DNA of 64,000 nucleotides from Gammaproteobacteria bacterium (GTDB lineage Bacteria; Pseudomonadota; Gammaproteobacteria; Competibacterales; Competibacteraceae): positions 62,001-126,000 of the forward strand of contig JACKNF010000009.1 of the NCBI GenBank assembly GCA_024234995.1, read 5' to 3'. Below are positions 25,282 to 34,708 of this stretch, piece by piece. The notes below the pieces were generated by a model. It ran no database searches and was not told the DNA's origin. It was given only the letters and a program-made list of their open reading frames with translations. The number at the start of each line of letters is the position of its first letter. Position 1 is the first letter of the stretch. Made by a program: the position numbers and the translations under genes.

Positions 25282-26819
25282 ATCTGCTAACGGAACCTGT
25301 GTTTCGGGTACAAGCCACGGCTGGCGCAATGGCAATGAGTTTGCCGGGGTTGCTGGCGGCGCTGGGGGCGGATGCGGTCGGGTCGCTGCCGGGCCTGCAA
25401 CGCCATCAGGAAGATGCGTTTCATATTTTCCTGTGTTACCTAGCCGGAGCGGTGCTGGCGCGTGCCGGCGTTCAAAATCCGGTGCAGCCGGAAGCCTTCT
25501 GGCGCGCTGGGTTGCGGCAGTTGGCCGGACGCGACGATGACTGTGCCTGGGCGCTGGTGGTCGAGGAGGTGACGCAACCGGCGTTTATGCAGGCACCGTT
25601 GGTGAACAAAGCCGATTGGGCTGCCTTCAAGCCCAAAGCCGATACGCCAGATGCACTGGATGTGTTGCCCACGGCTAAGAATCATGATCTTAAAGCTACC
25701 CGTGTTATCAATGCCGCTGCTGAAGCTTGGATTTATGCCTTGGTCAGCTTGCAAACCATGAGTGGGTTCTTCGGGCAAGGGAACTACGGCATCGCCCGTA
25801 TGAACGGTGGCTTCGGCAGTCGGCCATGCGTGGGATTATGGAAAAACGAACGACCCGGCGGGCGTTTTCAACGCGAGGTACATCGCTTGTTGGATGTGCG
25901 TCTCGAGCTATTAAATCCACCTTATCCGTATCTGACAGATGGACGAGTGTTGCTGTGGGTACTGCCGTGGGATCGTGCTAGTAGCTTAGATTTGAAAACC
26001 CTTGATCCATTTTTCATCGAAATTGCTAGATCAGTGCGTTTAGTCAGCTCAGCTGGGCAAATGCGAGCATGGAGTGCATCTACCTCGGCAGCCCGATTAG
26101 GTGCCAAGGCGTTGAATGGCCTGGTCGGTGATCCATGGATTCCGATCAACCTGAAGACCAACGGCGCTCTGACCGTTTCTGATACTGGATTCACGCCGGA
26201 ACTGGTACACAATCTGCTCTTTGAACAGGGCTTTGTGGCAGCGGCAATGCAGCAACCCATTGCCGCCGAGACGTCGGTAATGGGGTTCTATACGGCGGTG
26301 CTAATACGCGGGCAAGGTAAGACCGACGGATTTCATAGTGTCGTCCTACCGATTCCAGCCAAGGCGCGGTCGGCGCTATTCCGCCGCGGTGCCGAACGGC
26401 AGCGATTGGCCGACCTGAGCAAACGGGGGTTGAACGATGCGGCGGACATGCAGCGCAAGGTGCTCAAGCCAGCACTTTATGCCTGGCTGGAAGCGGGAGA
26501 GGTGAGCGCCTGGGTGGAACAAGCTGGTCACTTATTTACTGCCCGCTGGCAACCCGCATTTTTCGATTGGCTATGGGGTACGGTAGACACAACCGGCGAT
26601 GATGTCGCCCGCCTACCCTGGTTGCAAACCCTGGAAGGCAATGCTCGTGACACCTTGGCCGATGCCATTGCCCGCTTCCCCGCGCGCACTGGCCGTTATT
26701 ACCGGTCACGGGTCCGGGCCAACGGCGTGTTTTCCGGTTGTTTGTTCAAGATTTTTCCCGAATTGAAGGAGATCACCGATGCCAGACGCCGTACTGTCAC
26801 CGACGCTACCTGCCCCTGA
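25278..26819 (+). CDS. cas8e: Cas8e (Cse1/CasA), large subunit of type I-E Cascade
   Basis: 513 aa, in the usual size range (about 500). ATG overlaps the cas3 stop and is preceded by GGAGGAGG. MNLLTEPVFRV, AKNHDLKATRVINAAAEAW and GFFGQGNYGIARMNGGFGSR are Cse1 signatures. It reads the PAM and starts unwinding of target DNA within Cascade. The 3' end overlaps cse2 by 41 bases in another frame. Confidence 0.95.
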   Translation: MNLLTEPVFRVQATAGAMAMSLPGLLAALGADAVGSLPGLQRHQEDAFHIFLCYLAGAVLARAGVQNPVQPEAFWRAGLRQLAGRDDDCAWALVVEEVTQPAFMQAPLVNKADWAAFKPKADTPDALDVLPTAKNHDLKATRVINAAAEAWIYALVSLQTMSGFFGQGNYGIARMNGGFGSRPCVGLWKNERPGGRFQREVHRLLDVRLELLNPPYPYLTDGRVLLWVLPWDRASSLDLKTLDPFFIEIARSVRLVSSAGQMRAWSASTSAARLGAKALNGLVGDPWIPINLKTNGALTVSDTGFTPELVHNLLFEQGFVAAAMQQPIAAETSVMGFYTAVLIRGQGKTDGFHSVVLPIPAKARSALFRRGAERQRLADLSKRGLNDAADMQRKVLKPALYAWLEAGEVSAWVEQAGHLFTARWQPAFFDWLWGTVDTTGDDVARLPWLQTLEGNARDTLADAIARFPARTGRYYRSRVRANGVFSGCLFKIFPELKEITDARRRTVTDATCP

Positions 26820-27315
26820 ACCGCCTTCGCTGGCCCATCTGATCGGTCAGGTCGCTGCAATCATCGGCAGCGAGAATTTCCCGGCTGGGGAGCGGGCCGC
26901 GCTCAAACGCCTAGCCCCGGATCGGCCACCGTCGCTGGCCTTCTACCGGTTCTGCTTCCAGCGGCGATTGCCGGACGGTTGGCAAAACAAGACCGGTGCA
27001 TGGCAAACCTTGCTGGCAGGTTTGGCATTGATGGGAACACCAGCGCATAACCCGAAGCGGCCACTGGGTCAAGCACTGGCGGAGCACCGTTACAGTGAGG
27101 CCCGTTTGGAACGGTTGCTCGCAGCTCAAGACGACGTGCTGTACACCCTGACCTTACGCGTCGCCCGCTTTCTGGCCGCCAAGGGGGAAAGCGTCAATTG
27201 GCTGGATTTAGCGCAATTGCTGCTCGCCCAGGACCAGGACCGCGACAAACGGGAGGCCGTGCGTTTGAAGATCGCTGGCGACTATTACCGTCATCAAAAT
27301 AATGAGAAGGACTGA
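26779..27315 (+). CDS. cse2: Cse2 (CasB), small subunit of type I-E Cascade
   Basis: 178 aa helical protein. GERAALKRLAPDRPPSLAFY and the C-terminal WLDLAQLLLAQDQDRDKREA are typical of Cse2, which forms a dimer along the Cascade belly and steadies the R-loop. The ATG has AAGGAGAT upstream inside the cas8e gene. Confidence 0.95.
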   Translation: MPDAVLSPTLPAPEPPSLAHLIGQVAAIIGSENFPAGERAALKRLAPDRPPSLAFYRFCFQRRLPDGWQNKTGAWQTLLAGLALMGTPAHNPKRPLGQALAEHRYSEARLERLLAAQDDVLYTLTLRVARFLAAKGESVNWLDLAQLLLAQDQDRDKREAVRLKIAGDYYRHQNNEKD

Positions 27316-27318
27316 TCC

Positions 27319-28572
27319 ATGTTCCTGCAAATTCATACTCTGACTTCCTATCACGCCAGCCTGTTGAACCGGGATGACGCGGGCCTGGCTAAGCGGATTC
27401 CCTTCGGGAATGCGACCCGTTTGCGCGTGTCCTCGCAGTGCCTCAAGCGCCATTGGCGGGCGCGTTTGCATGAAACCGTACCCCTGCCGGGCGGCTTGCG
27501 GACCCGGCATTTCTTTGAGCGGGTGATTATCCGGCGCTTGGTGGAACAGGAAGGAGTGCCCCCGGATCAGGCGCAGGCGCTAACTTTAGCATTGGTGGCG
27601 TTGTTGTTGCAGAAGTCGGCAAAGGCGGACAAAGCCGCCAAGGCAGAGAAAGGGAAGAAAGGGAAGAAAGCCAAGGAGGCGGCGGAACAGCCAGAAATGG
27701 ACTTTGGCGAAGAGGGAGAGCCGGTGGACACTACGGAAACAGCAGAGTTACTGGTCAAGCAACCGATTCTGTTTGGCCAGCCTGAGGCGGATTTTCTGGT
27801 GGCGGTGCTCAAAGACTGCGCGGCGGCGGGTCCAGATGCGGAAAAACGCTTGCAGGAACGGTTGAAGAAAGACAAAGACAACTTCAAGGCGATGCTGGCG
27901 CAAGCGGGTCACGGCCATTTGTATGCTGGCTTGGAGGGTGCGTTGTTTGGGCGGTTTGTGACCTCGGACATTCTGTCCCGCAGTGATGCCTGTGTGCATG
28001 TCGCCCACGCCTTGACGGTACATCCGTTGGATACGGAGGTGGATTATTTCACAGTTGTGGATGACTTGAATCGTGACGATGAAACCGGCGCGGCCCATGC
28101 CGGGGATATGGAACTGGGCGCGGGACTGTTCTACGGCTATGTCGTCGTGGACGTGCCTGGATTGCTGTCGAACCTGACCGGCTGCGACCGTAAGGATTGG
28201 AAGGCCCAAGAGGTTCAGGAAGCCCGGCAGGTATTGCAAGGGCTGGTGCGCACCATTGCCGAAGTTACGCCAGGGGCGAAATTAGGTTCGACCGCGCCTT
28301 ACGCCCGAGCCGATTTTGTGCTGTTGGAAACGGGGCCGCAGCAACCGCGCAGTCTGGCCAATGCCTACTTGCAGGCGCTGAAACCGCGTGATGATGGAAT
28401 GGAACAGGCAATCATCGCATTAAAACAGTATTTGGATGCTCAGGAACGGATGTATGGAGCGACGGCGGCGTTCCGGGCGGTGGCCTCCACCCGGACGGCA
28501 GATTGGGGTACTGTGCCCGTGCTGCCGCTGACGGATGCCAGCGGCCAGGCGCTGGCGGCGCTGTTTGAGTAG
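27319..28572 (+). CDS. cas7e: Cas7e (Cse4/CasC), Cascade backbone subunit with a Lys/Ala-rich insert
   Basis: 417 aa, longer than E. coli CasC (363). It starts MFLQIHTLTSYHASLLNRDD, with KRIPFGNATRLRVSSQCLKR as the RRM-fold signature that binds crRNA. A low-complexity run near residues 98-123 (SAKADKAAKAEKGKKGKKAK) followed by an acidic part (MDFGEEGEPVDTTET) forms an insert not seen in the usual family. Six copies of this subunit would line the guide RNA. Three bases separate it from cse2. Confidence 0.95.
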   Translation: MFLQIHTLTSYHASLLNRDDAGLAKRIPFGNATRLRVSSQCLKRHWRARLHETVPLPGGLRTRHFFERVIIRRLVEQEGVPPDQAQALTLALVALLLQKSAKADKAAKAEKGKKGKKAKEAAEQPEMDFGEEGEPVDTTETAELLVKQPILFGQPEADFLVAVLKDCAAAGPDAEKRLQERLKKDKDNFKAMLAQAGHGHLYAGLEGALFGRFVTSDILSRSDACVHVAHALTVHPLDTEVDYFTVVDDLNRDDETGAAHAGDMELGAGLFYGYVVVDVPGLLSNLTGCDRKDWKAQEVQEARQVLQGLVRTIAEVTPGAKLGSTAPYARADFVLLETGPQQPRSLANAYLQALKPRDDGMEQAIIALKQYLDAQERMYGATAAFRAVASTRTADWGTVPVLPLTDASGQALAALFE

Positions 28573-28578
28573 GCCCGC

Positions 28579-29307
28579 ATGGAGGTTCTCCTGCTGCGGT
28601 TCGATGCGCCTCTGATGAGTTTTGGCGATGTCATCGTGGATCATCACAACGTTACGGACCGGTTTCCCCGCCTATCGTTGCTGACCGGACTGTTCGGCAA
28701 TGCGCTCGGTTATCGGCATGGCGACATGGAGGCGCTCACCGCATTACAGGCGCGAATTGAGTTCGCGGCGCGCTGGGAGGTAGAACCGGTAGCGCTGGTG
28801 GATTACCACACGGTCGATCTCGGTCAGCGAAAAATGGCGGGTAAGGGTTGGACTACATGGGGCGTAACGGAACATCGGGAGGGTGGGCCGGACGCCAAAT
28901 TGGGTACCCATATCCGCTATCGGCATTACTGGGCCAATGGCGTGATGGCAGTGGCGGCGACGCTGACCGGTCATGCAGAACCTTCCGTGTCTACGCTGGC
29001 TGTGGCGTTGCGGGAACCGGCGCGCCCCTTGTTTCTGGGCCGCAAGACCTGTTTACCGGCGGCGCCCCTGCTCCAGGAAGTGGTCGAAGCCCGCGATGTG
29101 CTGGCGGCATTGCAGGCTATGTCTAGTAAAACGCCGCTGCGTCCTGGCGCGCGGCGGTCGGCGAGCGCCTGTTGGCCGGTGCATCTTGGGGCAGAGCTGC
29201 CGGGCCGGGTTGTGGCGATCTATGACCAACGCGATTGGTGTAATCAAATTCATACCGGACGGCGTCTGCGCCGGGAAGGGATCTTGCCCGATGAGGAGGT
29301 GGTATGA
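28579..29307 (+). CDS. cas5e: Cas5e (CasD), Cascade subunit binding the crRNA 5' handle
   Basis: 242 aa RAMP protein. MEVLLLRFDAPLMSFGDVIV and FPRLSLLTGLFGNALGYRHG are Cas5e hallmarks, and WGVTEHREGG is conserved. It caps the Cascade backbone at the 5' handle. The stop overlaps the cas6e start (ATGA). Confidence 0.95.
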   Translation: MEVLLLRFDAPLMSFGDVIVDHHNVTDRFPRLSLLTGLFGNALGYRHGDMEALTALQARIEFAARWEVEPVALVDYHTVDLGQRKMAGKGWTTWGVTEHREGGPDAKLGTHIRYRHYWANGVMAVAATLTGHAEPSVSTLAVALREPARPLFLGRKTCLPAAPLLQEVVEARDVLAALQAMSSKTPLRPGARRSASACWPVHLGAELPGRVVAIYDQRDWCNQIHTGRRLRREGILPDEEVV

Positions 29308-30047
29308 ACGACTGTCTGTATATGGTGCAGCTACGGCTGGACCCGGTCTTGTTGATTCAATTTGCGCAGGATCATGGGGTCAACCAGGCAGCGGATGAAG
29401 ATCTGGGGTATGGCGTGCATGCTTGGCTAGCGGCGCTATTCGGGCCGCTGGCGCCCAAGCCGTTCCGGTTGCTGGAACCGGGAACAGCATGGCGGAAAGA
29501 TCAGCCGTTGCAGTGGCTGGGCTATAGCCGCCAGGACGGTGCAACGTTGCGCGAACAGGCCGAGACGTTTGCGTTGCCGTTGGCGCTGGCCGTGTGCGAT
29601 GTGGCGGAATTGACGGCAGCCAAGCCGATGCCGGCAACCTGGCCAGTGGGCCGGCGATTGGGCTTTGAGGTATTGGCGTGTCCGGTGAGCCGGCGTGAAA
29701 CCGAAAAAGATGTATTTTTGCGGCGGGTAGAAAGCATGGGCGAGACGCATCCACCGGTAAATCGGGTGACGGTGTATGGCGAATGGCTGGCCCGGCAGGT
29801 GAAGGGAGCAGCAACACTGGAATCGGTGCAGTTGGCGGGCTTTCGATTGGTGCGATTGTTGCGCCGTTCGCAGCGGACGGCGACTCAGGAATGGCGTTTT
29901 GGACGACCGGTGATGTTGCCTCAAGCGCTATTGCGTGGCGTGATGACCGTGCGGGATGAGGCGGCGTTTGCGGCACTGCTGGCGCGGGGAGTCGGGCGGC
30001 ATCGGGCATTTGGCTATGGCATGTTGTTATTGAGACCGTCGGCATGA
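29304..30047 (+). CDS. cas6e: Cas6e (CasE), crRNA-processing endonuclease
   Basis: 247 aa. MNDCLYMVQLRLDP at the start and the glycine-rich C-terminal loop ARGVGRHRAFGYGMLLLRP mark Cas6e. It cuts the precursor transcript at the 3' base of each repeat hairpin and stays bound. GAGGAGGT precedes the ATG. The repeat palindrome in the array downstream is the expected substrate. Confidence 0.95.
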   Translation: MNDCLYMVQLRLDPVLLIQFAQDHGVNQAADEDLGYGVHAWLAALFGPLAPKPFRLLEPGTAWRKDQPLQWLGYSRQDGATLREQAETFALPLALAVCDVAELTAAKPMPATWPVGRRLGFEVLACPVSRRETEKDVFLRRVESMGETHPPVNRVTVYGEWLARQVKGAATLESVQLAGFRLVRLLRRSQRTATQEWRFGRPVMLPQALLRGVMTVRDEAAFAALLARGVGRHRAFGYGMLLLRPSA

Positions 30048-30931
30048 GCTTGTTGGTGGGACGGCTGGGGTTGGCGGCAGCGCGGATTCCGCAGGTGGAC
30101 CGGCATGGTTTGATCTGGCTGGAGCGCGGGGGGTTGACAGTCGAGGATGGAACCTTGCGGTTCCGTGCGGCGAAGTCGGATACTTTAGAATCGGGCGATT
30201 ATGCAGTGCCCTATCAGGGGGTATCGATGATTCTGCTGGGGCCAGGGTCGACGGTAAGCCACGATGCGTTGCGGTTATTAGCGCGGCATGGGACGTTGTT
30301 GGCGGCGGTGGGCGAGGGTGGGGTAAAGATTTATACCGCGCCGCCCTTGGGGCCGGGATCGTCGGCGGTGGCGCGGGCGCATGCGCGGTTGTGGGCCGAT
30401 GAAAAGACGCGGCTGGATGTGGCGTGGCGGATGTATGCGTTCCGGTTCGGGCGGATTTTGCCGCATAGGGAGATAGAGGTGCTGCGTGGGATTGAAGGGG
30501 CGCGGATGAAGGAAACTTATCGGATTGTGGCGGAACAACAGGGGATTCCGTGGCAAGGCCGCCGGTACAACCGGCAGAATCCAACCGGCGCAGATATTCC
30601 GAATCAAGCTCTTAACCATGCAGCAACCTTTGTGGAGTCAGCAGCGGAGATTGCAGTAACAGCGGTGGGCGCGTTAGCGCCGCTTGGGTTTATTCATGAG
30701 GATTCGAGCAATGCGTTTACGCTGGATATTGCCGATTTGTACCGGGCGGAATTGACGGTGCCATTGGCGTTCAGTGTGGCTAAACGGGCACTGGCGGATT
30801 CGGAGTTAGTGTTGGAGCGAGCGTTACGCAAGGAAGCGGCGCAACAATTTCGTAAGCAGCAAGTGATTGCAGGGATGATTGATCGTGTGAAGGAGTTACT
30901 TGGTGTCAATGACGGTGGTCGTAACACGTAA
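30044..30931 (+). CDS. cas1: Cas1 (type I-E), spacer integrase
   Basis: 295 aa. Metal-binding residues are visible: Glu in MKETYRIVAEQQG, His in LGFIHEDSSNAFTLDIADLY and the Asp pair after it. With Cas2 it inserts new spacers at the leader end. ATG overlaps the cas6e stop. Confidence 0.97.
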   Translation: MSLLVGRLGLAAARIPQVDRHGLIWLERGGLTVEDGTLRFRAAKSDTLESGDYAVPYQGVSMILLGPGSTVSHDALRLLARHGTLLAAVGEGGVKIYTAPPLGPGSSAVARAHARLWADEKTRLDVAWRMYAFRFGRILPHREIEVLRGIEGARMKETYRIVAEQQGIPWQGRRYNRQNPTGADIPNQALNHAATFVESAAEIAVTAVGALAPLGFIHEDSSNAFTLDIADLYRAELTVPLAFSVAKRALADSELVLERALRKEAAQQFRKQQVIAGMIDRVKELLGVNDGGRNT

Positions 30932-31235
30932 TGTCTCGGATCGTATCCGGGGTTTTTTGGCTTCATCAATGTTGGAGCTAGGGCCAGGGGTGTACAGTGC
31001 GCCGCGTTTGTCGGTGGCGGTGCGTGAACGGGTTTGGGAGGTGGTGTCGGAGTGGTTTTTGCTGGAGCGTGAGGCATCGGTGGTGATGGTGTGGGCAGAT
31101 TCTCAGGTACCCGGTGGGCAAAATGTCCGGGTGTTGGGTGTGCCACCCGTAGAATTGGTGGAAGTCGATGGGTTGATTGTGACACGCCGGCCATTTAAGC
31201 CAGAAAAACCGGCTGGTGATTTAGCCACCAATTAA
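30909..31235 (+). CDS. cas2: Cas2e, type I-E Cas2
   Basis: 108 aa from ATG 30909 (MTVVVTRNVSDRIRGFLASS); TTG and GTG codons just before are open too. LELGPGVYSAPRLSVAVRER and QNVRVLGVPP are Cas2e signatures. It bridges two Cas1 dimers in the adaptation complex. It overlaps cas1 by 23 bases. The first CRISPR repeat starts 47 bases after its stop. Confidence 0.95.
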   Translation: MTVVVTRNVSDRIRGFLASSMLELGPGVYSAPRLSVAVRERVWEVVSEWFLLEREASVVMVWADSQVPGGQNVRVLGVPPVELVEVDGLIVTRRPFKPEKPAGDLATN

Positions 31236-31282
31236 GCTTGCGTTCCTTAAAAACTTGGTTTATGAATGAGTTGTTTGCTAGA
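31236..31282 (+). promoter_or_regulatory. CRISPR leader (short)
   Basis: 47 bases between the cas2 stop and the first repeat, moderately AT-rich (CCTTAAAAACTTGGTTTATG). It is shorter than most type I-E leaders, so promoter and IHF-type sites may reach back into cas2. Leader orientation is set by perfect repeats here and a decayed repeat at the far end. Confidence 0.5.
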
Positions 31283-33388
31283 GTTTCCCCCGCGTACGCG
31301 GGGATAGACCCGGATATGCCGAGTGTTGGTCGATTGAGAGTTTGTTTCCCCCGCGTACGCGGGGATAGACCTTGCTGCCCAACGCCGCCCCAGCGGACGC
31401 CCCCGTTTCCCCCGCGTACGCGGATAGAACCGGGGATGCGCTGGTCGTGTGCGTGAGCAGCAGTTTCGCGTACGCGGGGATAGACCTGTGATACGAAGAC
31501 GAGACTTGGTTGGGATTTGTTTCCCCGCGTACGCGGGATAGACCTCAGCAGAGATCAGAGCGACACGGCCCATAGTAGTTTCCCGCGTACGCGAGATGAC
31601 CGCGCTTCTCCTTCGAAGAAAGATGAAATTTGTTTCCGCGTACGCGGGATAGACCCTCCAAAGGGAGGATAAATCCTCCCAAAGTTTCGCGTACGCGGGA
31701 TAGACCTTTAAAAGCACCGGTTCCCCAGTTCCCCGTTTCCCGCGTACGCGGGATAGACCGGAGACATGTCACAAAAGAAAGCAGATAGTTGGTTTCCCGC
31801 GTACGCGGGATAGACCTATCTCGCAACTCATTAAAAAGCTGCGGGTTTAGTTTCCCGCGTACGCGGGATAGACCCCGCCAGCAGTCCCAGCCACAAGCAA
31901 AGTCTGGTTTCGCGTACGCGGGGATAGACCTGCGCCGTTGTTTCAGCCAGGTAGAACCCGCGTTTCCCGCGTACGCGGGATAGACCCCTGATGCCCGTGT
32001 TTCCGCTCATGGGTTGTTTCGCGTACGCGGGATAGACCTTCCACTACGGAGGGGCGTGTTGATAGTTATCGTTTCCCCGCGTACGCGGGGATAGACCCTT
32101 CGCAAGGAAGAGGATCGTTTACGAGAAGAAGTTTCCCCGCGTACGCGGGATAGAACCTCTTCAGGCTTAACACGTTGATTTTTAACAGACGCTTCTCGCG
32201 TACGCGGGATAGACCTTAGTTAATATCCATTGGCCGAGATCGTTTCGTTTCCGCGTACGCGGGGATAGAACCTCAATAGAAGGCTCAGATGAATAACCAC
32301 CGGCTGTTCTCGCGTACGCGGGGATAGACCCGATGATGGCGTTGTGTGGCAGAGCGGTTGAAGTTTCCCCGCGTACGCGGGGATAGACCTGGCCTACATC
32401 GACATTTATAACGCCAGTATCGGTTTCCCCCGCGTACGCGGGATAGACCCTGCTTCTATTCCACATCCGGACAACCCTGCGTGTTTCCCCCGTGTACGCG
32501 GGGATAGACCCTTGCCGCTGTTTGTGAGCGCGTCGAGTTGGGTGTTTCCCCCGTGTACGCGGGGATAGACCCAAGACAATGACGAGCGCCAATGTTGCGT
32601 ATGCGTTTCCCCCGTGTACGCGGGGATAGACCTGCGACATTTCCCGCAGCATCAACCGCCAGACCGTTTCCCCCGTGTACGCGGGGATAGACCCTTCATC
32701 CGCTGGACACTCAAGACCCGATCTATGTTTCCTGCGTACGCGGGATAGACCTTCATCCGCTGGACACTCAAGACCCGATCTAGGTTTCCCGCGTACGCGG
32801 GATAGACTACATTCCGCTACCCAGTGCCGCTTTCAGTTGATTTCCGCGTACGCGGGATAGACCCTGCTTCACCAAGGTCGCTACGGCCGGATTTCGTTTC
32901 GCGTACGCGGGATAGACCTTGTTGCCGATACCAATCCGTGCGCCTGCTCCGGTTTCCCGCGTACGCGGGGATAGACCCTGGGCGACCGTCGGTGGCGGAT
33001 GGAGCCAGACGTTTCGCGTACGCGGGGATAGACCCGACCCACTCTATTTGGGCACCCTCATCGTCACGTTTCCCCCGCGTACGCGGGGATAGACCCTCAC
33101 CGCCTCGGCTTTCGCCCCAAGGATCACGTTTTCGCGTACGCGGGATAGACCCAAGACAGCGTCAAACGCGCCCAACGGGATGCTGTTTCTGCGTACGCGG
33201 GGATAGACCCCGCGTTTCCTCCGGTTGTTACGCCAGGATTTCGTTTCCCCCGTGTACGCGGGGATAGACCCCACACCGCGGCCTAGACGCCGAGCTAGAA
33301 AAGGTTTCCCCCGTGTACGCGGGGATAGACCCGAACTAAAAACGCTGGCTAAGGCCGTCGGATGGTTTCCGCGTACGCGGGATAGACC
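31283..33388 (+). CRISPR. CRISPR array, leader-proximal part (37 repeats)
   Basis: 37 copies of a type I-E-like repeat, consensus 28 nt, starting GTTTCCCC, with palindromic core CCCCGCGTACGCGGGG and ending ATAGACC. Full repeats occur with a 61-nt period, giving 33-nt spacers (31283, 31344, 31405; 32544-32727; 33304, 33365). Many others are 23-26 nt because the C-run (5 to 1) and G-run (4 to 2) are shortened, and spacers beside them are 28-33 nt. Copies at 32483-32666 and 33243-33304 read GTGTACGC in the core. The spacers after 32666 and 32727 are the same. The array is cut after repeat 33365 by two IS elements. Confidence 0.97.
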
Positions 33389-33402
33389 TGGATTATGTTA
33401 GG

Positions 33403-34338
33403 TGAACCGCCCCGGGAATTCCGGAGGCTGGTTGTTGTGAGTCACGCTGCCCTGGCGGACTCGGTGAGTCGGCGATAGTGGGCTGCTTCGGCCTCGGCGG
33501 GCGGGATGTAGCCAATGGACTCCAGCAACCTGCGATGGTTGAACCAGTCCACCCAGGTGAGGGTGGCCCATTCCACCGCCTCCAGGTTGGCCCAGGATTG
33601 CCGATGGATCACTTCGGCCTTGTACAGCCCGTTGATGGTTTCGGCAAGGGCATTGTCGTACGAGTCGCCTACGCTGCCTACCGAGGTTCGATGCCCGCCT
33701 CAACCAGGCGCTCCGGTGTAGCGGATCGACACGTATTGCACTCCTCGATCGCTATGGTGGATCGCTGCTCCGGCTAAACGGCTGGCGCGCGTGTAGAGCC
33801 TGCTCCAGTGCATCCAGCACGAAATCGGTGCGGGCAGAACGGGATACCTTCCAGCCAACGATATATCGGGCAACATACGTCGATGATGAAGGCGACATAG
33901 ATGAACCCCTGTGCCAGACACATACGTGAAATCGGATACCCACAGCGCATTTCGGACGCTCCGCCGTGAACTGGCGGTTGACCCGATCCTCCGGACAGGG
34001 GCTTCCCGGTCGCTGACCGTGGTTTTGACCGGCTTGCCGCGCCGCACGCCTTGCAGGCCGAGTCGTTGCATCAGTCGTTCCACCGTGCAGCGCGCCACCT
34101 CCACACCTTCGCGCCGCAATTGCCGCCAGACCTTGTCGGCGCCTGGACCGCAAGTTCTCCTCCCAGACCCGCCGGATTTCCTCGCACAGACGCTCATCAC
34201 GCTGGGTTCGGGCCGACCTCTGCGCAGGATCGGCCCTCCGGGCGGCATGCAGATAATACGTCGATGGAGCAATCGGCAGCACCTTGCAGATCGGTTCGAC
34301 CCACAGACATCGCGGTGTTGGTCGATGAACGCCTTCAT
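33403..34338 (-). pseudogene. IS3-family OrfB transposase (integrase core), frameshifted
   Basis: Pieces of one DDE integrase-type transposase are spread over several frames: [13 protein letters not shown] (start at 34338), VEPICKVLPIAPSTYYLHAA, GADKVWRQLRREGVEVARCT, NALWVSDFTYVS, ARYIVGWKVSRSARTDFVLD, SDRGVQYVSIRYT and the tail VRQGSVTHNNQPPEFPGRF. At least five shifts of frame are needed, so no working OrfB can be made from this sequence. Part of this could be sequence error, as the neighbouring repeats show the same kind of small indels. Confidence 0.85.
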
Positions 34339-34658
34339 CGCTTGAACGGGCGGTCGAACTCCGCCTGGGCAAAATAAGCCGACGCCTTGCGCAGAATCTC
34401 GTTGGCCTGGCGCAGTTCCCGCACCTCCTGCTCCAACGCCTTGATCCGCTCCCGTTCGGCGCTCGTGACCCCCACACGCTCCCCGCGGTCCTTCTCGGCT
34501 TGCCGTACCCAGCGCCGCAGGGTTTCCGCCGTACAGCCGATCTTAGTCGCGATTGAGCCAATGGCCGCCCATTGCGATTCATGCTCGCCTTGGTGCTCCC
34601 GCACCATGCGAACCGCCCGCTCCCTTATTTCCGGTGAAAAGTTTGCTGATGTCTTCAT
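34335..34658 (-). CDS. IS3-family OrfA (helix-turn-helix protein)
   Basis: 107 aa. [20 protein letters not shown], then [20 protein letters not shown] (helix-turn-helix of the transposase_8 family) and a leucine-zipper-like segment [20 protein letters not shown]. It overlaps the orfB start by four bases (ATGA type). OrfA-OrfB fusion by frameshifting makes the active transposase in this family. Confidence 0.9.
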   Translation of the reverse strand: MKTSANFSPEIRERAVRMVREHQGEHESQWAAIGSIATKIGCTAETLRRWVRQAEKDRGERVGVTSAERERIKALEQEVRELRQANEILRKASAYFAQAEFDRPFKR

Positions 34659-34708
34659 AGCTCCATACTCTCAAATGTTGGAGCCTCCGGGAAAGTCGGG
34701 GCGGTTCA

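Larger units (their letters stand above)
33403..34708 (-). mobile_element. IS3-family insertion sequence inside a CRISPR spacer
   Basis: 1306 bp with inverted ends: left TGAACCGCCCCGGGAA (33403) and right, read inward, TGAACCGCCCCGACTT (ends 34708); CCGGAGGCT recurs in both a few bases in. A 4-bp target duplication TAGG flanks it (33399-33402 and 34709-34712). It carries orfA and a broken orfB on the minus strand. Four-base duplications fit the IS407-like groups of IS3. Confidence 0.9.

Noticed and set aside
29380..31194. Long minus-strand frames opposite cas6e, cas1 and cas2
   Set aside because: Antisense shadows of strongly supported cas genes with low-complexity content.
31238..33274. Many short ORFs on both strands with repeated YAGID/RGDRP or SRVRE peptides
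   Set aside because: They are translations of the CRISPR repeats in different frames, not genes.
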